Shown: piece after piece, positions 25,668-34,756 of the stretch
How the letters are laid out: the number at the start of each line of letters is the position of its first letter
Numbering within the stretch: position 1 is the stretch's first letter
Source: Clostridiales bacterium
Lineage (GTDB): Bacteria > Bacillota > Clostridia > Lachnospirales > Lachnospiraceae
NCBI GenBank assembly: GCA_021204045.1
Contig: JAJQAA010000044.1
Coordinates: 1-64,000, forward strand
Direction: 5' to 3'
Length of the DNA stretch: 64,000 bases
Made by a program: the position numbers and the translations under genes
The notes under the pieces: generated by a model
What the model was told of the DNA's origin: nothing
The model's database searches: none
What the model saw: the letters and a program-made list of their open reading frames with translations, nothing else

Positions 25668-28322
25668 ATGAAAGAATTAGCAAAGACTTACGATCCCTCG
25701 CAGATTGAGGAAAAGCTTTATCAGAAATGGCTGGACAACCGCTATTTCCACGCCGACGCCGAGCGCGGCAGGCGGGAAGGCAAAAAGCCGTTTACCATTG
25801 TGATGCCGCCGCCCAATATTACCGGGCAGCTGCATATGGGTCACGCGCTCGATAATACCATGCAGGATATCCTGACCCGCTACAAGCGGATGCAGGGCTA
25901 TGAGGCGCTGTGGCAGCCGGGGACGGACCACGCGGCGATCGCCACGGAGGTCAAGGTCATCGACAAGCTGCGCAGCGAGGGCATTGACAAGCATGATCTG
26001 GGCCGCGACGGTTTCCTGAAAGCCTGCTGGGACTGGAAAGAAGAGTATGGTGCGCGCATTATCCGGCAGCTGCATAAGCTGGGTTCTTCTGCGGACTGGG
26101 AGCGCGAGCGCTTTACAATGGACGAGGGCTGTTCGGACGCGGTGCTTGAGGTCTTCATCAAATTGTACGAAAAGGGTTATATCTACAAAGGCTCCCGCAT
26201 CATTAACTGGTGCCCGGTCTGCCAGACGTCCATTTCCGACGCGGAGGTGGAGCATGAGGAACAGAACGGCTTCTTCTGGCACATCAATTATCCGATCGTC
26301 GGTGAGCCGGGCCGCTTCGTGGAGATCGCGACCACGCGACCGGAGACGCTTCTGGGCGATACCGCGGTGGCGGTGAACCCGGAGGATGAGCGTTACCAGG
26401 ATCTGGTCGGGAAGATGCTGGAGCTGCCGCTTACCGGCCGTCAGATTCCGGTGATTGCCGATTCCTACGTTGACAAAGAATTCGGTACCGGCTGCGTGAA
26501 GATTACGCCGGCGCACGACCCGAACGATTTTGAGGTGGGCCGCCGCCACGGGCTTGCGGAAATCTGCATCATGCACGACGACGCTACAATCGACTGTCCC
26601 GGCAGCAAATACGACGGTATGGACCGCTATGAGGCGCGCAGGGTGATGGTGGCGGATCTGGAGGCAGAGGGCCTGCTGGTGAAGGTCGTGCCGCACGCGC
26701 ACAATGTCGGCACCCATGACCGCTGCAAGACCACGGTGGAGCCGATGGTGAAACAGCAGTGGTTCGTGCGTATGGACGAGATGGCCAAACCGGCGATCGC
26801 GGCGTTAAAGAGCGGGGAGCTCAGATTTGTGCCGGAGAGCTTTGGCAAAACCTATCTGCACTGGCTAGAGGGGATCCGCGACTGGTGCATTTCCCGCCAG
26901 CTCTGGTGGGGGCACCGGATTCCGGCCTATTACTGCGCGGACTGCGGCGAAATCACAGTTGCCAGGAGCAAACCGGAGAAATGCCCGAAATGCGGCTGCA
27001 CAGAGCTTACGCAGGATGAGGATACGCTGGATACCTGGTTTTCCTCTGCGCTGTGGCCGTTCTCTACGCTGGGCTGGCCGAAGCAGACGGCGGAGCTGGA
27101 ATATTTCTATCCGACAGATGTTTTGGTGACCGGCTATGATATCATCTTTTTCTGGGTCATCCGCATGGTCTTCTCCGGCCTGGAGCAGACCGGCAAAAGT
27201 CCGTTCCACACGGTACTGATTCATGGCCTGGTGCGCGATTCCCAGGGCCGGAAGATGAGCAAATCGCTGGGCAACGGCATCGATCCGCTCGAGGTGATCG
27301 ACAAGTACGGCGCGGACGCTCTGCGCATGACGCTGATGACGGGCAATGCGCCGGGCAACGATATGCGTTTCTACTGGGAACGCGTGGAGAACAGCCGCAA
27401 TTTCGCGAACAAGGTCTGGAACGCGGCGCGTTTTATCATGATGAATATGGAGACGGCCGACGCGGCCGTGTGCGACAGGACGGATCTGACGAAGGCCGAT
27501 CGCTGGATTCTCTCAAAGGTGAACACGCTGGCCAGGGACGTTACCGAGAATATGGACAAGTACGAGCTCGGTATTGCCCTGCAGAAGGTATATGACTTTA
27601 TCTGGGAGGAATTCTGCGACTGGTACATCGAGATGGTGAAGCAGCGTCTCTGGAAGGGCGAGGGGGCGGACCGCGGCGCGGCGCTGTGGACGCTGAAAAC
27701 CATGCTGATTCAGTCGTTAAAGCTTCTGCATCCGTTTATGCCGTTTATCACCGAGGAAATTTTCTGCAACCTGCAGGATGAGGAGGAGTCGATCATGATC
27801 TCCGCCTGGCCGGTTTATAAGCCGGAATGGAATTTCCCCGAGGAGGAGTACGCGGTGGAGACAATCAAGGAGGCTGTGCGCGCGATCCGCAATGTGCGCA
27901 CCTCGATGAGCGTTCCGCCGAGCAAAAAGGCGAAGGTCTATGTGGTCTCGGAGGACGAGGCGCTGCTGGCGCTGTTTGAGCACAGCCGAACATTCTTCGG
28001 TTCTCTGGCCAGTGCCAGCGAGGTCTGCTTGCAGAAAGACAAGGCCGGTATCGGCGAGGACGCCGTATCGGCGGTGATCCCCAAAGCGGCCATCTATCTG
28101 CCGTTCGCGGAGCTGGTGGATGTGGCGAAAGAGATTGAGCGGCTCACAAAAGAGAAGACCCGGTTGACGGGCGAGCTTGCGCGCGTTAACGGCATGCTCT
28201 CCAACGAGCGCTTTGTCAGCAAGGCGCCGGAGAGTAAGATTCGTGAAGAACGGGCAAAGCAGGAAAAATACACGCAGATGATGGAGCAGGTTGAGGCGAG
28301 ATTGTCGCAGCTGCAGTCATAA
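25668..28322 (+). CDS. valS: Valine-tRNA ligase
   Basis: The 884-residue class I synthetase charges tRNA-Val. The HIGH motif is in PPPNITGQLHMGHALD and KMSKS in GRKMSKSLGNG. The editing domain includes TTRPETLLGDTAVAVNP. A zinc-binding pair CADCGE...CPKCGC is inserted near residue 425-445. The C-terminal 70 residues form the ValS coiled coil (AKEIERLTKEKTRLTGELAR). The start at 25668 follows GGAGGAGAGC; the ATG six codons earlier overlaps that site. folC follows in the same direction, as in many Firmicutes. Confidence 0.95.
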   Translation: MKELAKTYDPSQIEEKLYQKWLDNRYFHADAERGRREGKKPFTIVMPPPNITGQLHMGHALDNTMQDILTRYKRMQGYEALWQPGTDHAAIATEVKVIDKLRSEGIDKHDLGRDGFLKACWDWKEEYGARIIRQLHKLGSSADWERERFTMDEGCSDAVLEVFIKLYEKGYIYKGSRIINWCPVCQTSISDAEVEHEEQNGFFWHINYPIVGEPGRFVEIATTRPETLLGDTAVAVNPEDERYQDLVGKMLELPLTGRQIPVIADSYVDKEFGTGCVKITPAHDPNDFEVGRRHGLAEICIMHDDATIDCPGSKYDGMDRYEARRVMVADLEAEGLLVKVVPHAHNVGTHDRCKTTVEPMVKQQWFVRMDEMAKPAIAALKSGELRFVPESFGKTYLHWLEGIRDWCISRQLWWGHRIPAYYCADCGEITVARSKPEKCPKCGCTELTQDEDTLDTWFSSALWPFSTLGWPKQTAELEYFYPTDVLVTGYDIIFFWVIRMVFSGLEQTGKSPFHTVLIHGLVRDSQGRKMSKSLGNGIDPLEVIDKYGADALRMTLMTGNAPGNDMRFYWERVENSRNFANKVWNAARFIMMNMETADAAVCDRTDLTKADRWILSKVNTLARDVTENMDKYELGIALQKVYDFIWEEFCDWYIEMVKQRLWKGEGADRGAALWTLKTMLIQSLKLLHPFMPFITEEIFCNLQDEEESIMISAWPVYKPEWNFPEEEYAVETIKEAVRAIRNVRTSMSVPPSKKAKVYVVSEDEALLALFEHSRTFFGSLASASEVCLQKDKAGIGEDAVSAVIPKAAIYLPFAELVDVAKEIERLTKEKTRLTGELARVNGMLSNERFVSKAPESKIREERAKQEKYTQMMEQVEARLSQLQS

Positions 28323-28399
28323 AAGCGGCTCATCCTGCATAGGAATGATAGCAGGGGCAAAAACGGAAGGCAAAATCGCGATCCACGGAGGGACAGGCA

Positions 28400-29650
28400 G
28401 TGACGGAAGAAACGAAAAGCGCGGCGGACGCGCGGGAATATCTGCTGAGGATCCCGATGTGGACGAGACACAAAAACACGCTGGAGCAGGTGCGCGCCTT
28501 TCTGGACGAGATGGGAGACCCGGAGCGGGGACTGCGCCTGGTGCATGTAGCCGGAACGAACGGCAAAGGTTCGGTCTGCGCCGACATGACGGCGATCCTC
28601 ACCGCTGCCGGGTACCGCGTGGGGACATTCATTTCACCGCACCTTGTCGATGTGAAGGAGCGCTTTTTGTTGGACGGGGAGCCGGTATCCGAGGAATTGT
28701 TTGCGGACGGCTTTGAGCAGGTGCTGGCGGTGACCAGACGCCTGACGGGACAGGGGTTCTGCCATCCGACGTATTTTGAGTTTTTGTTTCTGATGGCGAT
28801 GGCCATTTATGCTGAGGTGAGACCGGATTTTGTGATCCTGGAGACGGGGCTGGGAGGCAGGCTGGACACGACCAATGTGATCCGCGCGCCGTTATCCAGC
28901 GTGATCACGGCGATCAGCCTGGATCATACCGCTTACCTGGGCGACACGATCGCCGCGATCGCTGCGGAGAAGGCGGGGATCATCAAAGCGGGCGTACCGG
29001 TGATTTACGACGACAATCAGCAGGAAGCCTCGGCGGTCATCCGTGAGCGCGCGGTGGCGCTGGGTTCGCCGGTGTATCCGGTGAGCGAGGCGGCGGTCCG
29101 GGAGCTTGGCCTGGACGCGGTGCCATTCGCGGCGCCCTATCAGGCGATGAACGCGGCGCTGGCCGTGCGTGCGTTGCAGGTGATGAAAGTGTCCGGGGTC
29201 GATTTGCCCCTCTGTCATCGCGCCTTGAGCACGGTGCGCTGGCCGGGGCGCATGGAAGAGATTCGTCCGGGCGTCTGGCTGGACGGCGCGCACAATCCCG
29301 GAGGCATTGCCGCGTTTATCCGGGCTGTGAAGGCCATGAAGGCGCCCGCGGGGGAGATACAGCTGCTTTTTGCTGCCGTCGCGGACAAGGATTACCGGCA
29401 GATGATCGCGCTTTTGTGCGAAGAGCTGCCGCTGGGGCGCGTGACCGTGGCCCAGATGGAGAGTGAGCGCGCGCTGGGCGCGGCGGCTTTGGCGAATCAG
29501 TTTGTGCTAAGCGGCTGCCGGTCGGCACAGGGGTTTTCCGATACCCGCGCGGCGCTGGCTGACGCGCTGGCGCACAAAGGGCCGGAGGACAGGCTCTATG
29601 TGGTGGGTTCCCTGTATCTGATCGGTGAGGTCAAGGCACTGCTCGCGTAA
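28400..29650 (+). CDS. folC: Folylpolyglutamate synthase / dihydrofolate synthase
   Basis: The 416-residue ligase adds glutamate to folates. The P-loop is HVAGTNGKGSVCADM; FISPHLVDVKERF is the folate-binding loop region; ETGLGGRLDTTNV and ITAISLDHTAYLGDT carry metal and nucleotide contacts. DGAHNPGGIAAF begins the C-terminal domain. The start is a GTG after GGAGGGAC. It lies 77 bp after valS, probably in the same transcript. Confidence 0.92.
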   Translation: MTEETKSAADAREYLLRIPMWTRHKNTLEQVRAFLDEMGDPERGLRLVHVAGTNGKGSVCADMTAILTAAGYRVGTFISPHLVDVKERFLLDGEPVSEELFADGFEQVLAVTRRLTGQGFCHPTYFEFLFLMAMAIYAEVRPDFVILETGLGGRLDTTNVIRAPLSSVITAISLDHTAYLGDTIAAIAAEKAGIIKAGVPVIYDDNQQEASAVIRERAVALGSPVYPVSEAAVRELGLDAVPFAAPYQAMNAALAVRALQVMKVSGVDLPLCHRALSTVRWPGRMEEIRPGVWLDGAHNPGGIAAFIRAVKAMKAPAGEIQLLFAAVADKDYRQMIALLCEELPLGRVTVAQMESERALGAAALANQFVLSGCRSAQGFSDTRAALADALAHKGPEDRLYVVGSLYLIGEVKALLA

Positions 29651-29661
29651 GGAGGAAATAC

Positions 29662-29805
29662 ATGCTGGATTTCGAGGAGGAACTGAAACGCTTCCGGCCA
29701 AGCCTTGAGGTGGGCGAGGTCGAGGACGCCATCCGCAGAGAGGACATCACGGATATGACGGATCTGATGGTGGAGCTTTTAAAAGATCGAGACGGACAGA
29801 TATAG
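29662..29805 (+). CDS. Small acidic hypothetical protein
   Basis: A 47-residue frame, MLDFEEELKRFRP then mostly acidic helix ending LLKDRDGQI, starts 5 bp after a near-perfect AAGGAGG that overlaps the folC stop. It ends 13 bp before the next gene. The ribosome binding site and operon packing argue that it is translated. No family was recognised. Confidence 0.65.
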   Translation: MLDFEEELKRFRPSLEVGEVEDAIRREDITDMTDLMVELLKDRDGQI

Positions 29806-29818
29806 ACGGAGACGGAAG

Positions 29819-31123
29819 ATGGATGAGAGAACGTACAGCCGCCGGGTCGCCAACGCCTATTATAACGTAGGATTGGAAAAGGCGAAATACCGGGACTTGA
29901 GCGGTGCGGCTGCCGCGCTCAAGCGCAGTCTCCGGTTCGATAAATTTCATACGGACGCCCGGAACCTGCTCGGACTCATCTACTATGAGGTCGGCGAGAC
30001 GGGAGCTGCGCTGGCGCAGTGGGTCATCAGTCTGAATCTGCAGGAGACGGATAACCTGGCGGAAGAATATCTTGGCAGACTGCGCAAAGAAAAGGGATTT
30101 CTGGAGCTGGCGGATCAGGCGGCAAAAAAATACAACCAGGCGCTTGCCTATGCTCAGAATGATAACGCTGATCTTGCGGTTCTTCTGCTGATGCATATGC
30201 TGGACGAGCTGCCGAATTTTGTGAGGGCGCAGGAACTTCTGGCGCTTCTTTACATTACGCACGAGGATTACGCGAAGGCGGGGCGCTGTCTTTACCAGGC
30301 GCTCAAGGTGGACGCTTACAATCCGACGGCGCAGCGCTATATGACGATCGTAAAACAGAATACCAGCAGGGCTGACGTCGAGAAGCGCAAGCTGAAGAAC
30401 GCCTTTTCCCACCGGCAGATGCAGGACGACGACATTATCATGCCGCCCAGTTATAAGGAAAATACCGGCTGGCAGTCGGTGCTGAATATTCTCGTCGGGC
30501 TGCTTCTGGGCGCGGCGGTGATCTATTTCCTGGTCATGCCGGCAAGCAGGGAAAGCATGAACCGTACGCACAATCAGGAAATGATCGCGAATCTGGAGAC
30601 GATCAACCAGAAAAATCTCGCGATTGACAATCTGAATCGCCAGCTTGAGGATGCGGCGGCCGCGCAGCGCCAGGCGGAGGAGGAGCTGGAAACGCTGCTC
30701 GATGACAACGGCGGCGTGCTGGGCCAGTACCGGAGCCTGATTCAGATATTGCAGGCCTACCGGGACGGCGACCTGGGCGCGGCAGCTCTGCTCTATGTGG
30801 ATCTGGATACTTCCGTGCTGTACGACGGTGTTGTCGATGCGACGGTCGACTGGATTGAGCAGGATATGGTGGAAAACGGATATCTCGCGCTGGAACAGCT
30901 GGGCGATACGATGGCCGATGGAGGGAACACGGAGCAGGCGATCACGTACTATCAGAAAAGCCTGCAGATTCGCAGCGACAATACCGCGGCACTCTATAAG
31001 CTCGGTATGGCTTATCAGTCGAAAGGCGACACCGACGCGGCCAACGAATGCTTCGGCGAGATCATCATGAATGATCCGGAGTCGGAGTACGTACCAGCGG
31101 CGCGCGAGCAGAGAGGATATTAG
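29819..31123 (+). CDS. Membrane-anchored TPR protein
   Basis: The 434-residue protein has N-terminal TPR repeats (about 10-180), a single membrane helix at about 222-242 (VLNILVGLLLGAAVIYFLVM), a coiled coil (about 250-300) and C-terminal TPR units (about 350-430). It would display one TPR set in the cytoplasm and the other outside. TPR sets of this kind usually hold together protein complexes. Transcription ends at the terminator at 31190. The specific function is unknown. Confidence 0.7.
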   Translation: MDERTYSRRVANAYYNVGLEKAKYRDLSGAAAALKRSLRFDKFHTDARNLLGLIYYEVGETGAALAQWVISLNLQETDNLAEEYLGRLRKEKGFLELADQAAKKYNQALAYAQNDNADLAVLLLMHMLDELPNFVRAQELLALLYITHEDYAKAGRCLYQALKVDAYNPTAQRYMTIVKQNTSRADVEKRKLKNAFSHRQMQDDDIIMPPSYKENTGWQSVLNILVGLLLGAAVIYFLVMPASRESMNRTHNQEMIANLETINQKNLAIDNLNRQLEDAAAAQRQAEEELETLLDDNGGVLGQYRSLIQILQAYRDGDLGAAALLYVDLDTSVLYDGVVDATVDWIEQDMVENGYLALEQLGDTMADGGNTEQAITYYQKSLQIRSDNTAALYKLGMAYQSKGDTDAANECFGEIIMNDPESEYVPAAREQRGY

Positions 31124-31189
31124 AACCGGTCTTTAGACCTGCGATATCCGCAGGGCGGGATTTTATAATTACAGAAGAACAGTTAATTT

Positions 31190-31235
31190 GAGAGGATACG
31201 ATGGAAAATAAGCATCGTATCCTCTCTTGTTGTTT
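31190..31235 (+). terminator. Strong intrinsic terminator upstream of spoIIAA
   Basis: GAGAGGATACGATG (31190-31203) pairs perfectly with CATCGTATCCTCTC (31213-31226) around a 9-nt loop and is followed by TTGTTGTTT. It lies only about 30 bp before the spoIIAA start. Confidence 0.8.
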
Positions 31236-31264
31236 ATGCCAGGATCAAAAGGAGGACAACCATT

Positions 31265-31603
31265 ATGTCACAGACATTTTATTATGAGGCGAGGGCACAT
31301 GTGCTGATTATCCACCTGCCGAAGGAGCTGGACAATCACAATTGCCGCAATCTCCGCTATGAGACGGATCTTCTTCTTTCGGAGAATTATGTGAATCGGA
31401 TTGTGTTCGATTTCTCGAATACGGAGTTTATGGATTCTTCCGGGATCGGCGTTCTTTTAAACCGTTACAAACAGATGAAGGCGAGCGGCGGCAAGGTGAC
31501 GCTGTACGGGGCGAGCGCCCAGGTGGGGCGCGTGCTGGCGCAGAGCGGGGTAGAGCGGCTGATGGAACATTATGATGATAAGGAAGCGGCGGTCATCGGC
31601 TGA
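31265..31603 (+). CDS. spoIIAA: Anti-sigma F factor antagonist (STAS protein)
   Basis: The 112-residue STAS protein has the phosphorylation motif IVFDFSNTEFMDSSGIGVLL, whose serine is phosphorylated by SpoIIAB. When dephosphorylated it binds SpoIIAB and frees sigma-F in the forespore. A strong AAAGGAGG precedes the ATG. It heads the canonical spoIIAA-spoIIAB-sigF operon. Confidence 0.92.
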   Translation: MSQTFYYEARAHVLIIHLPKELDNHNCRNLRYETDLLLSENYVNRIVFDFSNTEFMDSSGIGVLLNRYKQMKASGGKVTLYGASAQVGRVLAQSGVERLMEHYDDKEAAVIG

Positions 31604-31695
31604 TGGGCCGGAAAACGAACCGGAACGGACAGCGGGAACAAATGGGCGGAGCAGACTGGCGGAAGAAACGATGGGAAAGAGATGGAGGATGCGGT

Positions 31696-32118
31696 ATGGA
31701 ACGTTTTCGGATGGAACTGGAGAGTCTTTCAAAGAATGAGGAATTTGCGCGCGTGGTGACCGCGGTTTTTATGAGCCGTATGAATCCGACGCTGGAGGAA
31801 ATCGAGGACGTCAAGACGGCGGTCTCCGAGGCGGTGACGAATGCGGAGATCCACGGTTACCGGGGTGGCAACGGCTTGATCCGGCTTGATGCGGAAATCG
31901 ACGGACAGCAGCTGACAATCCGGGTGAGCGATGCGGGCGTCGGGATATCTGATGTGCGGCGGGCGATGGAGCCGATGTTTACGACCGATAAGAGCGGGGA
32001 GCGCTCCGGAATGGGATTTTCCTTCATGGAAGCGTTCATGGACGAGGTACAGGTGGAGTCCGCTCCGGGTGAAGGCACGCGGGTGACCCTGAAAAAACAG
32101 ATCTGCAAGAGCGTATAA
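31696..32118 (+). CDS. spoIIAB: Anti-sigma F factor / SpoIIAA kinase
   Basis: The 140-residue GHKL kinase carries the N box EAVTNAEIHGY, G1 box VSDAGVGI and G2 region RSGMGFSFME. It holds sigma-F inactive and phosphorylates SpoIIAA. The start chosen is the ATG 6 bp after GGAGGATG (MERFRMELES); the frame stays open about 30 codons upstream, but that part is not conserved. The 92-bp gap to spoIIAA is longer than usual. Confidence 0.92.
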   Translation: MERFRMELESLSKNEEFARVVTAVFMSRMNPTLEEIEDVKTAVSEAVTNAEIHGYRGGNGLIRLDAEIDGQQLTIRVSDAGVGISDVRRAMEPMFTTDKSGERSGMGFSFMEAFMDEVQVESAPGEGTRVTLKKQICKSV

Positions 32119-32132
32119 GGCAGGTGGCTGGA

Positions 32133-32849
32133 ATGGAGGAAACCACGAAACTGATCGCTCTGGCGCACGCCGGGGACGGCAAGGCGCGGGAAAAGCTGGT
32201 TCTGGACAATACCGGCCTGGTCTGGAGCGTTGTGCGGCGTTTTCTGGGGCGCGGCTGTGAGCCGGAGGATCTGTATCAGATCGGCTGTATCGGCCTGTTG
32301 AAAGCGGTCGATAAATTCAATCTGGATTTTGAAGTGAAATTTTCCACCTATGCAGTGCCGATGATTGCCGGGGAAATCAAGCGGTTTTTGTGGGATGACG
32401 GCATGATACGGGTCAGCCGTTCGCTGCGGGAGCTGGGTCTGCGCGCGCGCAGCGCGAGGGAAGAACTGCTGTGGGAACTGGGACGGGAACCGCAGCTGGA
32501 TGAGATCGCCGGGCGCGTGGGAGCGAGCCGCGAAGAGATAGCGGCCTCGCTGGAGGCCGGAGCGGAGGTGGAATCGCTGTACAAAACGATCGGAGGCGAC
32601 GACCAGAGCCAAAGCCTGATCGACCGGCTGCCGGACGAGCGAGCGGATCAGGAGCAGGTGCTGAACCGTCTGATGCTGGAGCAATTGCTTGGAGAGCTGG
32701 AAGACCAGGAGCGGGAAATTATCGTGCGCCGTTATTTTGAAAATCAGACGCAAAGCCAGATTGCCGCGGATTTCCATATTTCGCAGGTGCAGGTTTCCCG
32801 GCTGGAAAAACGGATCCTGCGCCGTTTGCGGGAATATTTGAACGCGTAA
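32133..32849 (+). CDS. sigF: RNA polymerase sporulation sigma factor F
   Basis: The 238-residue sigma-70 family factor has region 2 (EDLYQIGCIGLLKAVDKFN, KFSTYAVPMIAGEIKRFL), region 3 and region 4 (QTQSQIAADFHISQVQVSRL). It is the first forespore-specific sigma factor and completes the spoIIA operon. The start used is MEETTKLIAL; a GTG three codons earlier is also possible. Confidence 0.93.
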   Translation: MEETTKLIALAHAGDGKAREKLVLDNTGLVWSVVRRFLGRGCEPEDLYQIGCIGLLKAVDKFNLDFEVKFSTYAVPMIAGEIKRFLWDDGMIRVSRSLRELGLRARSAREELLWELGREPQLDEIAGRVGASREEIAASLEAGAEVESLYKTIGGDDQSQSLIDRLPDERADQEQVLNRLMLEQLLGELEDQEREIIVRRYFENQTQSQIAADFHISQVQVSRLEKRILRRLREYLNA

Positions 32850-32899
32850 AAAGCCATACTATCCGCAGGGTATGATAGCGCGGAAAGGATGGGATCGCG

Positions 32900-33058
32900 A
32901 TGAATTTTCTGAGATCAAAAGCATGTGTTTTTGTGGTGCTGTTATGTCTGGCGATATTGGGCGGCGTAGTCTGGCACTGTCTGGCAGGCAGCCGGGGACA
33001 GCCGGTGATGGACGGGACTTTGGTAATGGAATCGTTGCGGGCTCTGCGGTTCGCTTAA
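32900..33058 (+). CDS. Small membrane protein between sigF and spoVAA
   Basis: A 52-residue frame starts MNFLRSKACVFVVLLCLAIL and contains one membrane helix (about 9-27) followed by a short polar tail. AAAGGATGGG precedes the ATG, and the stop TAA overlaps a GGAGG upstream of spoVAA. A longer overlapping frame exists but has no membrane or family features. The position suggests a sporulation-linked peptide; no family was recognised. Confidence 0.5.
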   Translation: MNFLRSKACVFVVLLCLAILGGVVWHCLAGSRGQPVMDGTLVMESLRALRFA

Positions 33059-33083
33059 GGAGGCGCGTAGTACGGGGAACAAT

Positions 33084-33701
33084 ATGGTCTATCTGAACCT
33101 GCGCGAGATGAGCGAGGTGTGCGACAGGACGGTATTTTTAAAAGATGTAGCTGACGTTTACTGCAAAAACCAGGCGGTCCAGAACCGCTGCAGGGCACTG
33201 AAAATTCTGAATGTCCCGCAGGGCGGCGAATGCAATATCATCCTCTCCGCCGCAGAGGTGATCCGCGGCCTGGAAGCGCTGGATCCGTCGGTTGAGGTCA
33301 GCAATATCGGGAAATCGGAGTTTGTCGTCGCGTACCGGCCGCCGCAGCCGCCCAGGCTCTGGTGGCAGTGGCTGAAGACGATTTTTGTCTGCATTGTCTG
33401 TTTCTGCGGGGCGGCGTTTGCGATCATGACCTTCAACAATGACGTGAATGTGAACGACGTTTTCCGGGAAGTGTATCTGCTGATTACCGGGAGAGAATCG
33501 GACGGCTTTACGATACTGGAGCTGAGCTATTCCATTGGCCTGGCGGTCGGCATTCTGCTGTTCTTTAATCATTTTGCCGGGTGGAAGCTGAATACGGATC
33601 CGACGCCGCTGGAGGTCGAGATGCGGCTCTATGAGGAAAACATTGCCAAAACACTGATCCAGGACAGCGAGCGGAAGGAGCGTGAGGTCGATGTTCGCTA
33701 G
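33084..33701 (+). CDS. spoVAA: Stage V sporulation protein AA
   Basis: The 205-residue protein matches SpoVAA, part of the machinery that moves calcium-dipicolinate into the spore. The N-terminal 90 residues form a soluble domain; two membrane helices follow at about 98-118 and 150-168 (TILELSYSIGLAVGILLFFN). It overlaps spoVAB by 11 bp. Confidence 0.85.
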   Translation: MVYLNLREMSEVCDRTVFLKDVADVYCKNQAVQNRCRALKILNVPQGGECNIILSAAEVIRGLEALDPSVEVSNIGKSEFVVAYRPPQPPRLWWQWLKTIFVCIVCFCGAAFAIMTFNNDVNVNDVFREVYLLITGRESDGFTILELSYSIGLAVGILLFFNHFAGWKLNTDPTPLEVEMRLYEENIAKTLIQDSERKEREVDVR

Positions 33702-34134
33702 AGCGGGCGTTTTCGCGCAGTCCGCCGTGCTTGCGCTGGTCGGAGGCGGCGCCGGAGGGATTGTCGCCGCGGGCGTATTTGCCTTTCTGGTGATCATCGG
33801 CGTGTTCCCGCGGCTGATCGGCAAGACCCGGACGCGCGCGCGGATTCGCCTCTATGAAACGCTGATCATCCTGGGCGGCGTCTGGGGCAATGTCTCCGAT
33901 ATTTATGAATTTCCCCTGCTGTGGGGCGGGAATGTGCTTCTGGGAACCTTCGGTCTCGCGGTGGGGATCTTTGTCGGTTGCCTGGTCATGTCGCTTGCGG
34001 AGACGGTGAAGACTCTGCCGGTAATCAGTCACAGCATCCATCTGGCAGTCGGTCTGCAGTATCTGATCCTGGCGATTGCTGCGGGAAAGCTGACGGGGGC
34101 GCTGCTGTATTTTGCGCGGGATATGGGCGCATGA
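33691..34134 (+). CDS. spoVAB: Stage V sporulation protein AB
   Basis: The 147-residue membrane protein has about four hydrophobic segments and the conserved run GGVWGNVSDIYEFPLLWGGN. It starts after AAGGAGCGTGAGG inside the end of spoVAA, which indicates coupled translation. Confidence 0.87.
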   Translation: MFARAGVFAQSAVLALVGGGAGGIVAAGVFAFLVIIGVFPRLIGKTRTRARIRLYETLIILGGVWGNVSDIYEFPLLWGGNVLLGTFGLAVGIFVGCLVMSLAETVKTLPVISHSIHLAVGLQYLILAIAAGKLTGALLYFARDMGA

Positions 34135-34156
34135 AAAACGGAAAGGAATGAGAGCG

Positions 34157-34618
34157 ATGGAACTCAATAAAGATGCTTATAATCAGTATGTGAAGGGCGT
34201 GACGCCGCAGCGCAGTCTGTGGGCGGCGATGGGAAAGGCATTTGTCACCGGAGGCTGCATCTGCACGCTGGGACAGCTTTCCGTCATGGGAATGACAACG
34301 TTTTGGGGAATGGAGAAGGAGACGGCGATGACCTGGGCACAGCTGGAGCTGATTCTGCTGTCCGTGCTGTTTACCGGGTGGAACCTTTATCCGAAGCTGG
34401 TAAAATGGGGCGGAGCCGGAGCGCTGGTACCGATCACCGGTTTTGCCAATTCGGTAGTTGCCCCGGCGGTCGAATACAAGGACGAAGGGCAGGTATTCGG
34501 CATCGGCTGCAAGATCTTTACGATCGCCGGCCCGGTGATCCTTTACGGGATCTTCACAAGCTGGGTGCTGGGGATACTATACTGGATCGGGCAGATGCTG
34601 GGATGGCTGCCGGTGTAG
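34157..34618 (+). CDS. spoVAC: Stage V sporulation protein AC
   Basis: The 153-residue membrane protein is SpoVAC, a component of the dipicolinate channel and in B. subtilis a mechanosensitive one. The sequence GGAGALVPITGFANSVVAPA is the family hallmark. Normally spoVAD follows directly; here 2.2 kb of other genes intervene. Confidence 0.9.
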   Translation: MELNKDAYNQYVKGVTPQRSLWAAMGKAFVTGGCICTLGQLSVMGMTTFWGMEKETAMTWAQLELILLSVLFTGWNLYPKLVKWGGAGALVPITGFANSVVAPAVEYKDEGQVFGIGCKIFTIAGPVILYGIFTSWVLGILYWIGQMLGWLPV

Positions 34619-34705
34619 AGAGACGGGAACGAAGAGGACGGAAAGCAGAATGGTGAGAGGAGAAAGGAAAATCACGGTTCTGCTTTCTTTCGTAGAGTGG
34701 AAGGA

Positions 34706-34756
34706 TCCTTCGGAAAATGTGATCGAATGAGGGAAAACTCCTTCGGAAAATGTGAT
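34706..34756 (+). repeat. 18-bp direct repeat at the left edge of the spoVA insertion
   Basis: TCCTTCGGAAAATGTGAT occurs at 34706-34723 and 34739-34756, a 33-bp period. It lies between spoVAC and the truncated ATPase gene and may be its former operator or a target of recombination. Confidence 0.7.
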
